A stretch of DNA of 64,000 nucleotides from Psychrobacillus psychrodurans (lineage in GTDB: Bacteria > Bacillota > Bacilli > Bacillales_A > Planococcaceae). This document shows positions 1-8,310 of the stretch, in pieces. The stretch lies in NCBI RefSeq assembly GCF_027563345.1, contig NZ_JAMKBK010000004.1; one strand, given 5' to 3'. The notes under the pieces are model-generated. The model was not told the DNA's origin. It worked only from the letters and a program-made list of their open reading frames with translations, and made no database searches. Both the position numbers and the translations under genes were made by a program. The first letter of the stretch is position 1; the number at the start of each line of letters is the position of its first letter.

Positions 1-1197
1 CGCGCAATCGTTCCGTCTGGTGCATCTACTGGTGAATATGAAGCAGTAGAACTTCGTGATGGTGACAAGTCAAGATATCTAGGCAAAGGTGTTTTAAAAG
101 CAGTTGAAAATGTGAATAACATTATTGCAGCTGAATTAGAAGAGAATTACTCCGTATTGGATCAGGTAGAAATTGACCATGCAATGATCGAACTAGACGG
201 AACTGAAAATAAAGGGAACTTAGGCGCAAACGCTATTCTTGGTGTATCTATCGCTGTTGCACATGCAGCAGCTGATTACTTGGATATTCCACTTTATCAA
301 TACTTAGGTGGATTCAACTCGAAACAATTACCAGTTCCAATGATGAATATCGTAAACGGTGGAGAACATGCGGATAACAACGTAGATATCCAAGAATTTA
401 TGGTAATGCCAGTAGGCGCAGAATCTTTCCGTCATGCATTACGTATGGGCGCTGAAATTTTCCATAGCCTAAAATCAGTATTAAAAGAAGCAGGACTAAA
501 CACAGCAGTTGGGGATGAGGGCGGATTTGCTCCGAACTTAAAATCTAACGAAGAAGCTCTTTCTACTATTGTAACTGCGATTGAAAAAGCAGGATATAAA
601 CCAGGAGAAGAAGTACTTCTTGCAATGGACGTTGCCGCTTCTGAGCTATTCAACAAAGAAGATGGCAAATACCACTTATCTGGTGAAGGTGTTGTAAAAA
701 CTTCTGAGGAAATGGTTGCTTGGTATGAAGAGCTTTGCGAAAAATACCCAATCATTTCAATCGAAGACGGCTTAGACGAAAACGACTGGGATGGTCATAA
801 ACTATTAACAGAGCGTTTAGGTAAAAAAGTACAATTGGTTGGCGATGATCTATTCGTAACAAATACGAAAAAATTAGCGCAAGGAATTGAACAAGGTGTA
901 GCTAACTCAATTCTTGTAAAAGTTAACCAAATTGGTACACTTACAGAAACATTTGATGCAATTGAAATGGCAAAACGTGCTGGTTATACAGCAGTTATCT
1001 CTCACCGTTCTGGTGAATCAGAAGATGTAACAATTGCAGATATAGCAGTTGCAACAAACGCTGGCCAAATCAAAACTGGTGCACCATCTCGTTCAGACCG
1101 TGTAGCAAAATACAACCAATTACTACGTATTGAAGATCAGTTATATGAAACTGCTCAGTACCTAGGCAAAGAAACATTCTTTAACTTAAAAAAATAA
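1..1197 (+). CDS. eno: Enolase, 5' end outside window
   Basis: Phosphopyruvate hydratase, which converts 2-phosphoglycerate to phosphoenolpyruvate in glycolysis. The reading frame is open from base 1 (RAIVPSGASTGEYEAVELRD), so about 30 N-terminal residues are missing and 398 of roughly 430 are visible. Family motifs are present: the GGEHADNN loop, AVGDEGGFAP with the general-acid Glu, the metal ligands in AMDVAASE, SIEDGLDENDW and LVGDDLFVTN, the catalytic Lys in ILVKVNQIGT, and SHRSGESED. Ends with TAA-TGA and is followed at once by a strong terminator, so it is the last gene of its (presumably glycolytic) operon. Confidence 0.97.
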   Translation, partial: RAIVPSGASTGEYEAVELRDGDKSRYLGKGVLKAVENVNNIIAAELEENYSVLDQVEIDHAMIELDGTENKGNLGANAILGVSIAVAHAAADYLDIPLYQYLGGFNSKQLPVPMMNIVNGGEHADNNVDIQEFMVMPVGAESFRHALRMGAEIFHSLKSVLKEAGLNTAVGDEGGFAPNLKSNEEALSTIVTAIEKAGYKPGEEVLLAMDVAASELFNKEDGKYHLSGEGVVKTSEEMVAWYEELCEKYPIISIEDGLDENDWDGHKLLTERLGKKVQLVGDDLFVTNTKKLAQGIEQGVANSILVKVNQIGTLTETFDAIEMAKRAGYTAVISHRSGESEDVTIADIAVATNAGQIKTGAPSRSDRVAKYNQLLRIEDQLYETAQYLGKETFFNLKK

Positions 1198-1205
1198 TGA
1201 AAAGA

Positions 1206-1237
1206 GCAGTTAGCGAAAGTTGCTAACTGCTTTTTTT
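1206..1237 (+). terminator. Rho-independent terminator of eno
   Basis: A 9-bp perfect stem (GCAGTTAGC / GCTAACTGC) with a 7-nt loop is followed by seven T residues, 8 nt after the eno stop codon. Confidence 0.9.
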
Positions 1238-1252
1238 ATCAAACATTAAAGA

Positions 1253-1281
1253 AACAGCCAGGTCATGTTTGGCTGTTTTAA
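1253..1281. terminator. Possible second (bidirectional) terminator
   Basis: AACAGCCA and TGGCTGTT form an 8-bp stem between the convergent eno and lipoprotein genes. A T-rich tail on the plus strand and TTTCTTT after the stem on the minus strand suggest it could serve the minus-strand lipoprotein gene. Confidence 0.4.
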
Positions 1282-1292
1282 TGGACTTATTT

Positions 1293-1670
1293 TTATTTTA
1301 AACCTTCAAAAAAATCTTCAATAGTAGGATTAATATCAGGATTTGTATAATAATAGTCATCGTCAATCTGATTTAAAGCAAATTGAAATTTTTGGTCATC
1401 CTCTTGATAAAATGTTATAGAATAATTAAAACCATCTCTTTTACTTTGATCGTTATCACGAATGAATTTCACATCTTTAATTTCATTAATAAACGCTTGT
1501 ATTTGTTCATTGTCTTTAGTTGAGGCACTTTCACCAGTATTTCCATCTAATATTTCAATTTTGGTTACTTTATCAAGATTTCCATTATATTTTTCTTCTA
1601 TTGATGTAGTTTCCGGCCCACAACCTGTGAGTGAGACAAGAAATAACAAAGCCAACAGAGTATGTTTCAT
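1293..1670 (-). CDS. Small lipoprotein, function unknown
   Basis: A 125-aa protein with a short hydrophobic signal and a lipobox (LTGC, Cys at about residue 17), so it should be anchored to the outer face of the membrane. The remainder is acidic and soluble, with no domain I recognise. The start is supported by a GGAGGG ribosome binding site just upstream of ATG 1670. It is separated from the protease gene upstream on the same strand by hairpins at 1742-1767 and 1795-1831, so it is probably transcribed alone. The eno-secG interval is usually shorter, so this gene belongs to the accessory insert of that interval. Confidence 0.7.
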   Translation of the reverse strand: MKHTLLALLFLVSLTGCGPETTSIEEKYNGNLDKVTKIEILDGNTGESASTKDNEQIQAFINEIKDVKFIRDNDQSKRDGFNYSITFYQEDDQKFQFALNQIDDDYYYTNPDINPTIEDFFEGLK

Positions 1671-1794
1671 ATGTTCCCTCCTCGGTTAAACTTTTAGACG
1701 TTTCGAAATATAAAGTGTTACAGCTAGTATTAAAAAAATAAAAAACTCCACTTCTAATGGAGGTTTTAAAATAAAGAGATAATATTAGTTAAAA

Positions 1795-1831
1795 TAGCAA
1801 AATATCTTTTCCCCTATAAGATATTTTGCTA
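1795..1831 (-). terminator. Hairpin after the C39-like protease gene
   Basis: A 14-bp perfect inverted repeat (TAGCAAAATATCTT / AAGATATTTTGCTA) with a 9-nt loop lies just beyond the stop of the minus-strand protease gene. The tail is AT-rich rather than a clean T-run. A second, imperfect hairpin sits at 1742-1767. Confidence 0.65.
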
Positions 1832-1846
1832 TTAGTTTTGTTTCAT

Positions 1847-2908
1847 TTATTTAACAATTTTATAAATATCATCTACGTCTTCAGAACCAAAAGTAAACCA
1901 TACGTCTTTTGGTGTGCTTCCCCAATTATCTCGTACTATTACAGAACGGAACCATTTAATTTTTCCTTGATCATAATATTCCTCAAAGCCAACAAGGGTT
2001 ATATTATGTCCGCCTGTTTGAGTTATCCATCCATTGGTACTCATCATGCTAGGATCTCCCCCGTTTATCAAGGTTTTCATTTCGGGAAAAGTAGGAGTTG
2101 TATCTCGTGAAATACTAAAAGAACTACTGTATCCACGTTCTTTGAGAAATGTTTGCAACCCAGTTACAATATTAGATCTTGATACCCCATCAGAGTCTGT
2201 ATGCCTCATAATTGTTCCGATTCTGTTGGCAACACTAGTCCATGAATTTGTTGGTGAGATGTTAGAGAAACCATTAGCATCCCAATACATTAAAACGTTA
2301 GCAGCGGAAGTAGGAACACAGTCGTTATCCATATTTGAATTATCACTTTGTTGGTAATCAGGAACTGCGTTGATTACTTTATAAGAATAATCAACAATAG
2401 CATAAGGAGTATTGTCTTCTTCCAAAACAGTAGCTTTGTTTTTGGCTATTAGACGAGCTAGTTCTGTTTTTTCGAAGTTTTGTTTTGTTTTTAAATCTTT
2501 CAATTGAGTAGAACTAACTTTTTCCGCATAAGAAAGGGGTCCTAAATAGTATATCTCTTGGGTTGAAACATCTTGAAGAGGGTGTACATCTCCAACTGCA
2601 AACTCGATTATTTCATAATCTTTATCATGATCGACCACCATATAACCACCAAGTTGTCCCTTTGAATCTATTAATTCTACCAATGATTTAGTAATCTTTT
2701 CATATTCATCTTTTAATTTAAATTGTTTACCTGGTTTTAAATCGCTATATTCAATAAAACCTCTGTTAATTCGCTCTTTAATTTTATCTTCAACACTAAC
2801 TGTTACGGACTTTCCATTCAAACTGTCGGATGCTGCGAGAGTAGAATAATTACCCATAGAAAAAGTTAATGGTATTGCTAGTAATAGGGTGCACAGTGTT
2901 TTCTTCAC
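1847..2908 (-). CDS. Secreted C39-like (papain-fold) cysteine protease
   Basis: 353 aa with a signal peptide (MKKTLCTLLLAIPLTF, likely cleaved near Ala25-Ala26), a charged proregion of about 150 residues with a PepSY-like look, and a C-terminal C39-like peptidase domain. Catalytic candidates are Cys197 in NDCVPTSAANVLMYW, His301 in GGHNITLVGF and Asn328 in RDNWGS. The start is GTG, placed 8 nt after GGAGG. A secreted zymogen is the likely form. It lies on the same strand as, and 269 nt downstream of, a short peptide ORF (3177-3233), next to a divergent Rgg regulator, which suggests quorum-type control. The family assignment is by motif; the streptopain (C10) family was considered but the motif spacing looks more C39-like. 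Confidence 0.8.
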   Translation of the reverse strand: MKKTLCTLLLAIPLTFSMGNYSTLAASDSLNGKSVTVSVEDKIKERINRGFIEYSDLKPGKQFKLKDEYEKITKSLVELIDSKGQLGGYMVVDHDKDYEIIEFAVGDVHPLQDVSTQEIYYLGPLSYAEKVSSTQLKDLKTKQNFEKTELARLIAKNKATVLEEDNTPYAIVDYSYKVINAVPDYQQSDNSNMDNDCVPTSAANVLMYWDANGFSNISPTNSWTSVANRIGTIMRHTDSDGVSRSNIVTGLQTFLKERGYSSSFSISRDTTPTFPEMKTLINGGDPSMMSTNGWITQTGGHNITLVGFEEYYDQGKIKWFRSVIVRDNWGSTPKDVWFTFGSEDVDDIYKIVK

Positions 2909-2989
2909 TTGAATTCCTCCAATTTTATAATGGTAGATTTATGTAAATCTCAAAAAAGAGGGGAGTTTATTCGAGATTTAGCAACAAGA

Positions 2990-3021
<32 letters not shown>

Positions 3022-3150
3022 GAATTAATTTTCGGAAGTTTTAGATTCATTTTATAATTTGATATTAGTAGTTTAGTCTGTAGCGAAAGTTGGTAAAAGA
3101 AAATAATAAATCATACGTCAGACCAGACCTAAAAAGTCGGGGGGTGATTT

Positions 3151-3174
3151 ATGCAGATAAAAAAATCTTATTAG
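3151..3174 (+). CDS. Seven-codon micro-ORF, doubtful
   Basis: ATG CAG ATA AAA AAA TCT TAT TAG (MQIKKSY) is preceded by GGGGGGTGAT, one mismatch from the ideal Shine-Dalgarno AGGAGGTGAT, at good spacing. It converges on the minus-strand peptide ORF that ends at 3177. It is listed only because the ribosome binding site is so good; it may be chance. Confidence 0.15.
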   Translation: MQIKKSY

Positions 3175-3176
3175 AT

Positions 3177-3233
3177 TTATTCATCTATGCCAATTAACCA
3201 AAATTCTAAAATAGATATAATTACACCTATCAA
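3177..3233 (-). CDS. Short hydrophobic peptide, candidate Rgg pheromone
   Basis: An 18-residue ORF, MIGVIISILEFWLIGIDE, starts at TTG 3233 and stops at TAA 3177-3179. It is preceded by AGGAGGTGAT, a perfect complement to the 16S 3' end, with 8 nt between GGAGG and the start. It is divergent from the Rgg-family gene at 3323 and upstream of, and co-oriented with, the cysteine protease at 2908. The size, hydrophobic character, acidic residue near the C-terminal third and position match the short hydrophobic or leaderless peptides that Rgg proteins bind in streptococci. It lacks the Lys-rich N-terminus of classical SHPs. Pheromone function is inference. Confidence 0.5.
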   Translation of the reverse strand: MIGVIISILEFWLIGIDE

Positions 3234-3263
3234 AATAATCACCTCCTAAAAATTATTTTAAGT

Positions 3264-3269
3264 TATAAT
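3264..3269 (+). promoter_or_regulatory. -10 element (TATAAT) of the rgg gene
   Basis: A consensus TATAAT lies 54 nt upstream of the regulator start with no good -35. The complementary strand reads TATTAT, a possible -10 for the divergent peptide gene, so the two promoters may overlap. Confidence 0.45.
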
Positions 3270-3286
3270 ACTATCAAAATCACAAA

Positions 3287-3304
3287 ATATTCCTATAGGA
3301 ATAT
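3287..3304. promoter_or_regulatory. 18-bp perfect palindrome, putative Rgg operator
   Basis: ATATTCCTATAGGAATAT is a perfect inverted repeat between the divergent peptide and rgg genes. If TATTAT (3265-3270, minus) is the peptide promoter -10, the palindrome is centred near -38, where an activator would replace a missing -35. On the plus strand it lies in the rgg leader, where binding would repress rgg. Confidence 0.5.
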
Positions 3305-3322
3305 CTTTTAGGAGGTTTGATT

Positions 3323-4180
3323 ATGATGAATAATGGAGAAGCTATTTTTTATATCCGAAATAATAAGGGATATTCACAAAGGTATGTAGCTGCTGACACA
3401 ATGACTCAAGGTGCATACTCTAAATTCGAGAAATTAAATACTGAAATTAGGTACTCTGCCATAGGGGATATTCTGTCGAAATTGGAGGTTACTCATGATG
3501 AATTTATCTATATAAAACAAGGTTATGAGCATGATCTTAGGCAACAAATGCTTAATAACTTATTTTCTTTAACGTATAACGATAAAGATGTACTTCAAAA
3601 ACTTCTCAACGATGCCGAAAAATACCTAAAGAAAAATGAAGATATTCTAATTGAGGATCTATGTTTAGTTTGTCAGTCTCTAATTTTACTGAATGAGACA
3701 AAAAACATAGCATTAGCCAGAGTCCCTATAAATAAAGTTTGGCAACGTATCTCTGAAAGAAACTTACTATTTATTAATGATATCTACTTTGTAAATTCTA
3801 TTTTGTACCTCTTTACTATAGAAACCGCATTAGAAATAAAAAAATTCGTCTTTCGTAGTATTGAAAAGTACAAAAATTTTAGAAACATAGAACGTATAAA
3901 GGTTAACATATTAATAAACATAACTCTTTTATTAATTAAAGAAGATCGATTCAAAGAGGCTATAAGTGAAGTGGAACATGCAATAGTTCTCTGTAAAAAG
4001 TTCTCAGATTATAAGAGAATAGCTATTTGTTATATCAGAAAAGGAATATGTTTAAATAATTTAGAAGTTACAAAGGGAGACGAGTGGATTTCAAAGGGTA
4101 AAAATATTTTAATCGCTATAGAAGAGATGACAATATTAAGTGCACTTGAAGATGAAATCAATCTTAATAAAATAATATAA
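3323..4180 (+). CDS. Rgg/GadR/MutR family transcriptional regulator
   Basis: 285 aa: an N-terminal helix-turn-helix (residues about 5-60, with YSQRYVAADTMTQGAYSKFEK) followed by an all-helical TPR-like C-terminal domain of the Rgg type (segment ALEIKKFVFRSIEKYKNF onward, then a repeat-like ALxCKKFSDYKRIAICY region). Rgg proteins bind short hydrophobic peptides through this domain and activate or repress neighbouring genes. ATG 3323 is chosen over the upstream in-frame TTG 3317 because AGGAGG is 7 nt away. It is divergent from the peptide and protease genes, which are its likely targets. Confidence 0.8.
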   Translation: MMNNGEAIFYIRNNKGYSQRYVAADTMTQGAYSKFEKLNTEIRYSAIGDILSKLEVTHDEFIYIKQGYEHDLRQQMLNNLFSLTYNDKDVLQKLLNDAEKYLKKNEDILIEDLCLVCQSLILLNETKNIALARVPINKVWQRISERNLLFINDIYFVNSILYLFTIETALEIKKFVFRSIEKYKNFRNIERIKVNILINITLLLIKEDRFKEAISEVEHAIVLCKKFSDYKRIAICYIRKGICLNNLEVTKGDEWISKGKNILIAIEEMTILSALEDEINLNKII

Positions 4181-4188
4181 TTAAAAAT

Positions 4189-4264
4189 AGAATCCATAAT
4201 GAACTGCACCGTAAATGCTAGACGCCAACTAAAGGGGGCAGTCCACTATATAAAAATGGATTCT
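4189..4264. repeat. 76-bp imperfect inverted-repeat element
   Basis: The ends read AGAATCCAT and ATGGATTCT, with inner arms GAACTGC and GCAGTCC. The block looks like a short MITE or an insertion-sequence end remnant, and could also terminate rgg. No open frame lies inside. Confidence 0.35.
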
Positions 4265-4386
4265 CTATATTTGTAAGATTTCTTCGGAACACAAGTATAC
4301 GCAATTCTAAAGCTAGTCAATGTTCTTCTATTTATATATGTCCGTAGTTAAGTCAGATTTTTTTAACTAAATATTTTGGCGATAGG

Positions 4387-4415
4387 TTGTCAATGTTCCT
4401 GTTTTTTGGTAAAAT
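4387..4415 (+). promoter_or_regulatory. Promoter of secG
   Basis: TTGTCA (4387-4392) and TAAAAT (4410-4415) are separated by 17 nt, a good SigA-type promoter 40 nt before the secG start. Confidence 0.7.
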
Positions 4416-4454
4416 TATTTATGTTGTGAACGTTCTTATCAGGAGGTGGAATAA

Positions 4455-4682
4455 ATGCACGCATTATTAATGACTTTACTTGTCATCGTTGCGATCGCAT
4501 TAATCGTTGTTGTATTGTTACAATCAGGGAAAAGTGCTGGTCTCTCAGGAGCCATCTCTGGTGGGGCTGAACAACTTTTTGGAAAACAAAAAGCTCGAGG
4601 TATGGACTTAGTCTTACATAGAGTAACGATTGTACTTGCAGTTCTATTTTTTATATTGACTATTGCCGTAACTAAATTTTAA
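4455..4682 (+). CDS. secG: Preprotein translocase subunit SecG
   Basis: 75 aa, normal length for Firmicute SecG. Two hydrophobic segments (about residues 2-22 and 53-73) flank the conserved loop QSGKSAGLSGAISGGAEQLFGKQKARG. SecG associates with SecYE in the membrane and assists SecA-driven export. The ribosome binding site is AGGAGGTGG. It is transcribed alone from its own promoter, upstream of the esterase and rnr, as in other Bacillales. Confidence 0.95.
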   Translation: MHALLMTLLVIVAIALIVVVLLQSGKSAGLSGAISGGAEQLFGKQKARGMDLVLHRVTIVLAVLFFILTIAVTKF

Positions 4683-4763
4683 TCCTAATCTTTTGATTGG
4701 ATAATTTATTCTGGCGAGTGTATTATAGACCAAAGCCTTTTTGAATATAAAACAGATGCGAAC

Positions 4764-4799
4764 CGCCTGACCGACTTCTGATTGGTTAGGCGTTTTCTT
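4764..4799 (+). terminator. Terminator after secG
   Basis: CGCCTGACC and GGTTAGGCG form a 9-bp stem with one G-U pair, followed by TTTTCTTTT. Confidence 0.8.
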
Positions 4800-4850
4800 T
4801 TAAGTAAAATTATTTAAACATATATCAATTTAATTTTAAAACAAGTATTC

Positions 4851-4986
4851 CGTTGATTTACGCTTCAGGCGGACGCTTTCCGCGGGCACGGCTTCAATCT
4901 CCTCGTCACTACGAAAAATATGCCCCAGCGGCGCTTTCAGCTCGCGCTATTCCCGCTGGAGTCGCCGCCTTACGCTTCAACCAACG
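4851..4986. repeat. GC-rich Bacillales-type intergenic repeat
   Basis: A GC-rich block in otherwise AT-rich spacer begins GTTGATTTACGCTTCAGGCG and ends with GGAGTCGCCGCC...CAACCAAC. I recognise its general form (CGGACGCTTTCCGCGGGCACGGC, then CCCGCTGGAGTCGCCGCC) as the dispersed palindromic repeat common in Bacillales spacers. A half copy lies at 58918-58966 in reverse orientation. Any ORF crossing it is a by-product. Confidence 0.75.
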
Positions 4987-5072
4987 AGAACTGCTTAATA
5001 ACGGAAGACTACATAAATATTTGTGTTTTATTCTTAAAATAAGTATTAATTACATTACATATGAAATATAAG

Positions 5073-5128
5073 GCATTATTCGGGCATATTAAACTAATTA
5101 ATGAAATAATTAGTATGGTGAATAATGC
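5073..5128. repeat. Nested inverted repeat upstream of the esterase
   Basis: GCATTATTC (5073-5081) and GAATAATGC (5120-5128) flank a second arm pair ACTAATTA / TAATTAGT. It ends about 30 nt before the esterase start and may be a leader hairpin, an operator or a weak terminator. Confidence 0.4.
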
Positions 5129-5159
5129 GAAAAGCTTATTATTGATGGAGGTTTAACAT

Positions 5160-5906
5160 ATGCGAATTTCAACTCCTAAGCCATTTTTCTTTGAAGCTGG
5201 AAAACGTGCCGTATTGCTGTTACACGGTTTTACTGGAAATTCCTCAGATGTTCGTATGCTTGGACGTTTTTTAGAAAAAAACGGGTACACATCATTGGCT
5301 CCACACTACAAAGGACATGGTGTGCCACCGGAAGAGCTGTTGGAAACAGGACCACAAGACTGGTGGAAAGATGTCATGAGAGGATATGACCGACTAAAAG
5401 CAGCAGGATATGAGGAAATTGCTGTTGCTGGATTATCACTTGGAGGAGTATTTTCACTGAAGTTAGGGTATACAGTACCTGTAAAAGGTATTGTCACCAT
5501 GTGTTCCCCGATGTCGATGAAAACGACGGATATTATGTTCGAAGGTGTATTAAAATACGCAAAAGAATATAAGAAATATGAAGGAAAATCCGAACAGCAA
5601 ATAGAAGAAGAAGTAGAGGCTATTAGAAAAACACCGATGGAAACATTGGCTGAGCTAAGAGAATTTGTATACAACGTTCGTGATCATGTAGATCATGTGT
5701 ACGCTCCGCTTTTAGTAACACAAGGGAATAAAGATAAGGTCATCGATATTACTTCTGCCAATTATATCTTTGAACAGGCAGAGTCCTTTGAGAAAAAACT
5801 AAATTGGTATGAGAATTCCGGGCATGTAATCACACTTGGCCCAGAAAAAGAACAATTACACGAAGATATATTAAACTTTTTAGAGTCGCTCGATTGGAAT
5901 GTGTAA
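5160..5906 (+). CDS. est: Carboxylesterase (Est30 type)
   Basis: 248 aa alpha/beta hydrolase, cytoplasmic, hydrolysing short-chain esters. The oxyanion-hole motif LLLHGFTGNSSD starts near residue 19; the triad is Ser93 (GLSLGG), Asp192 (NKDKVID) and His222 (NSGHVI), the same spacing as in the Geobacillus stearothermophilus Est30 enzyme. The cap region (about 115-170) is helical and charged. The start follows ATGGAGG. It lies 42 nt upstream of rnr and is probably co-transcribed; secG-est-rnr-smpB is a conserved Bacillales cluster. The physiological substrate is not known for the family. Confidence 0.92.
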   Translation: MRISTPKPFFFEAGKRAVLLLHGFTGNSSDVRMLGRFLEKNGYTSLAPHYKGHGVPPEELLETGPQDWWKDVMRGYDRLKAAGYEEIAVAGLSLGGVFSLKLGYTVPVKGIVTMCSPMSMKTTDIMFEGVLKYAKEYKKYEGKSEQQIEEEVEAIRKTPMETLAELREFVYNVRDHVDHVYAPLLVTQGNKDKVIDITSANYIFEQAESFEKKLNWYENSGHVITLGPEKEQLHEDILNFLESLDWNV

Positions 5907-5948
5907 AACAGTTCAAATGTGCACACGCTGAAAAAGGAGGGATGTTAG

Positions 5949-8261
5949 ATGGAAAACATGAAAGAACAATTACTCGAATTACTAAACACAGAAGAATATA
6001 AACCATTAACAACAAAAGAGTTAGAGCAGCATTTTAATCTGGTAGATGCAGATGATTTTAAAGAACTAGTGAAAACGCTTGTTCAAATGGAGGAACACGG
6101 TTTAGTCGTCCGCTCTAGGTCCAACAGATATGGGATTCCTTCCCGTATGAATCTAATAGTCGGGAAATTCATAGGACATGCAAAAGGATTCGGTTTCGTT
6201 ACCCCTGAAGAGAGTGGAATGGATGATATATTCATACCTCCAACGGAAGTAAACGGAGCAGTAAACGGAGACAAAGTACTTGTACGAGTTTCCAAGGATT
6301 CATCGGGAGACCGCAGAGAAGGTTCTATTATTAAAATTACCCAACGTGGCATGACGCAAGTTGTTGGAACATTCCAAGACAATAAAGGCTTTGGATTTGT
6401 TATACCGGACGATAAGAAGGTCCCTATGGATGTATTTATCGCTAAAGGAGATACATTAGGCGCGATTGAAGGGCATAAGGTAGTCGTAGAAATTACAGAA
6501 TGGCCGAATGAAAGAAAATCCGCTACTGGGATGGTAACGCAAATCCTTGGTCACAAAAATGATCCAGGAGTCGATATACTTTCTATTATTTATAAGCATG
6601 GAATTACGATCGATTTCCCAGAAGAAGTGATCAACCAAGCAGAAGCTGTTCCAGATCAAATTGATGAGAAAGACTTAAACGATCGTAGAGATCTTCGAAA
6701 TGAAGTAATCGTTACAATTGACGGAGCAGATGCTAAAGACTTAGATGACGCAGTAACCGTTACGAAAAATTCTGATGGTACATATAAACTTGGCGTCCAC
6801 ATCGCTGACGTAAGTCATTATGTAACGGAAGGATCTCCATTAGACCGTGAAGCATATGACCGTGGAACGAGTGTATACTTAGCGGATCGTGTTATTCCAA
6901 TGATTCCTCATCGTCTGTCGAACGGAATTTGTTCATTAAATCCGCAAGTAGATCGTTTAACATTATCCTGTGAAATGATTATTGATGGTTCAGGTATGGT
7001 TACCTCTCATGAAATTTTCCAAAGTGTTATCCGAACGACAGAAAGAATGACGTATTCGGATGTATATAAGATTGTAGAGGAGAAGGACGAAGCGTTAATA
7101 GAACGTTATAAGGACTTAGTGCCAATGTTCGAATTAATGGCTGAACTTGCAGAAGTTCTTCGTACGAAACGTGAGAGACGTGGAGCAATTGACTTTGATT
7201 TCCCGGAAGCGAAAATTATTGTCGATGAAGATGGCTGGCCAACAGATATTGCAACAAGAGAACGTACAGTTGCAGAGCGTCTGATTGAGGAGTTTATGCT
7301 TGCTGCCAATGAAACAGTTGCCGAGCATTTTAAATGGATGGATGTACCTTTCATCTACCGTATTCATGAAGATCCAAAGCCTGAAAAACTAGAACGATTC
7401 TTTAATTTCTTAACGAACTTTGGAATAGTTGTTAAAGGTACCGGAAATGAAGTTCATCCAAAAGCGTTACAGGAAATTATCGAAAACATTGAAGGAATGC
7501 CAGAAGAACCGGTTATTTCTACAATGCTTTTACGTTCATTACAGCAAGCGAAATACTATGCTGAATGTCTAGGACATTTTGGATTATCAACCGAATTTTA
7601 TACCCACTTCACGTCACCAATTCGTCGTTATCCGGATTTAATCGTCCATCGTTTAATACGCACTTACTTAGTAAATGAAGACGTTTCACAGCCTACCATT
7701 AATCACTGGGGAGCTATAATGGATGATATTGCAGAGCATACGTCTAAACGTGAACGTCGCGCAGTAGATGCAGAGCGTGATACTGATGCACTTAAAAAAG
7801 CGCAGTATATGGCTGACAAGATCGGTGAAGAGTTTGAAGGTATTGTTAGTTCCGTAACGAACTTTGGTCTATTTATCGAGCTTCCAAATACAATTGAAGG
7901 TCTAGTACATGTCACGAATATGACCGATGATTATTATCGTTTTGACGATCGTCAAATGATGATGATTGGGGAACGTGCTGGAAAGCAGTTCCGTATTGGT
8001 GATGAGGTAACGGTTCGAGTATCTGCCGTAAAACCAGAAGAAGCCTCGATTGATTTTGAAATCGTAGGTATGAAAAAAGCATTCCAACGTACTAGAAAAG
8101 AAACACCAAAAGTTATACACGCATCCAAAAAGGGCAGCGGTGGTTCTGGAAAAAGAGAACAATCTCAACCAGGCCCGAAAAAAGGACCAAAACAGAAGCA
8201 AAAGTTTTACGAATCCGTTGCGAAAAAATCACAACGTCGTAAACGTCCAAAGAAAAAATAA
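5949..8261 (+). CDS. rnr: Ribonuclease R
   Basis: 770-aa processive 3'-5' exoribonuclease able to degrade structured RNA and, with tmRNA-SmpB, defective mRNAs. Domain order: N-terminal winged helix (about 1-60), two cold-shock domains (GHAKGFGFVTPEE, DNKGFGFVIPDD), the RNB catalytic domain with the acidic cluster IDGADAKDLDDA (257-268), an S1 domain (GEEFEGIVSSVTNFGLFIEL), and a Lys/Arg-rich tail. The ribosome binding site is AAGGAGG. Directly followed by a terminator and smpB, matching its role in trans-translation. Confidence 0.97.
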   Translation: MENMKEQLLELLNTEEYKPLTTKELEQHFNLVDADDFKELVKTLVQMEEHGLVVRSRSNRYGIPSRMNLIVGKFIGHAKGFGFVTPEESGMDDIFIPPTEVNGAVNGDKVLVRVSKDSSGDRREGSIIKITQRGMTQVVGTFQDNKGFGFVIPDDKKVPMDVFIAKGDTLGAIEGHKVVVEITEWPNERKSATGMVTQILGHKNDPGVDILSIIYKHGITIDFPEEVINQAEAVPDQIDEKDLNDRRDLRNEVIVTIDGADAKDLDDAVTVTKNSDGTYKLGVHIADVSHYVTEGSPLDREAYDRGTSVYLADRVIPMIPHRLSNGICSLNPQVDRLTLSCEMIIDGSGMVTSHEIFQSVIRTTERMTYSDVYKIVEEKDEALIERYKDLVPMFELMAELAEVLRTKRERRGAIDFDFPEAKIIVDEDGWPTDIATRERTVAERLIEEFMLAANETVAEHFKWMDVPFIYRIHEDPKPEKLERFFNFLTNFGIVVKGTGNEVHPKALQEIIENIEGMPEEPVISTMLLRSLQQAKYYAECLGHFGLSTEFYTHFTSPIRRYPDLIVHRLIRTYLVNEDVSQPTINHWGAIMDDIAEHTSKRERRAVDAERDTDALKKAQYMADKIGEEFEGIVSSVTNFGLFIELPNTIEGLVHVTNMTDDYYRFDDRQMMMIGERAGKQFRIGDEVTVRVSAVKPEEASIDFEIVGMKKAFQRTRKETPKVIHASKKGSGGSGKREQSQPGPKKGPKQKQKFYESVAKKSQRRKRPKKK

Positions 8262-8287
8262 AAGAGCGATAATCAAATCGCTCTTTC
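8261..8287 (+). terminator. Terminator after rnr
   Basis: AAAGAGCGAT and ATCGCTCTTT form a perfect 10-bp stem directly at the rnr stop; the tail is only partly T-rich (CTCAGTTTTT), so some read-through to smpB is likely. Confidence 0.75.
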
Positions 8288-8310
8288 TCAGTTTTTGAGG
8301 GGTGAATGAA

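Noticed and set aside
4853..5071. 72-aa ORF across the GC-rich block
   Set aside because: It is the translation of a dispersed non-coding repeat; no ribosome binding site and no family look.
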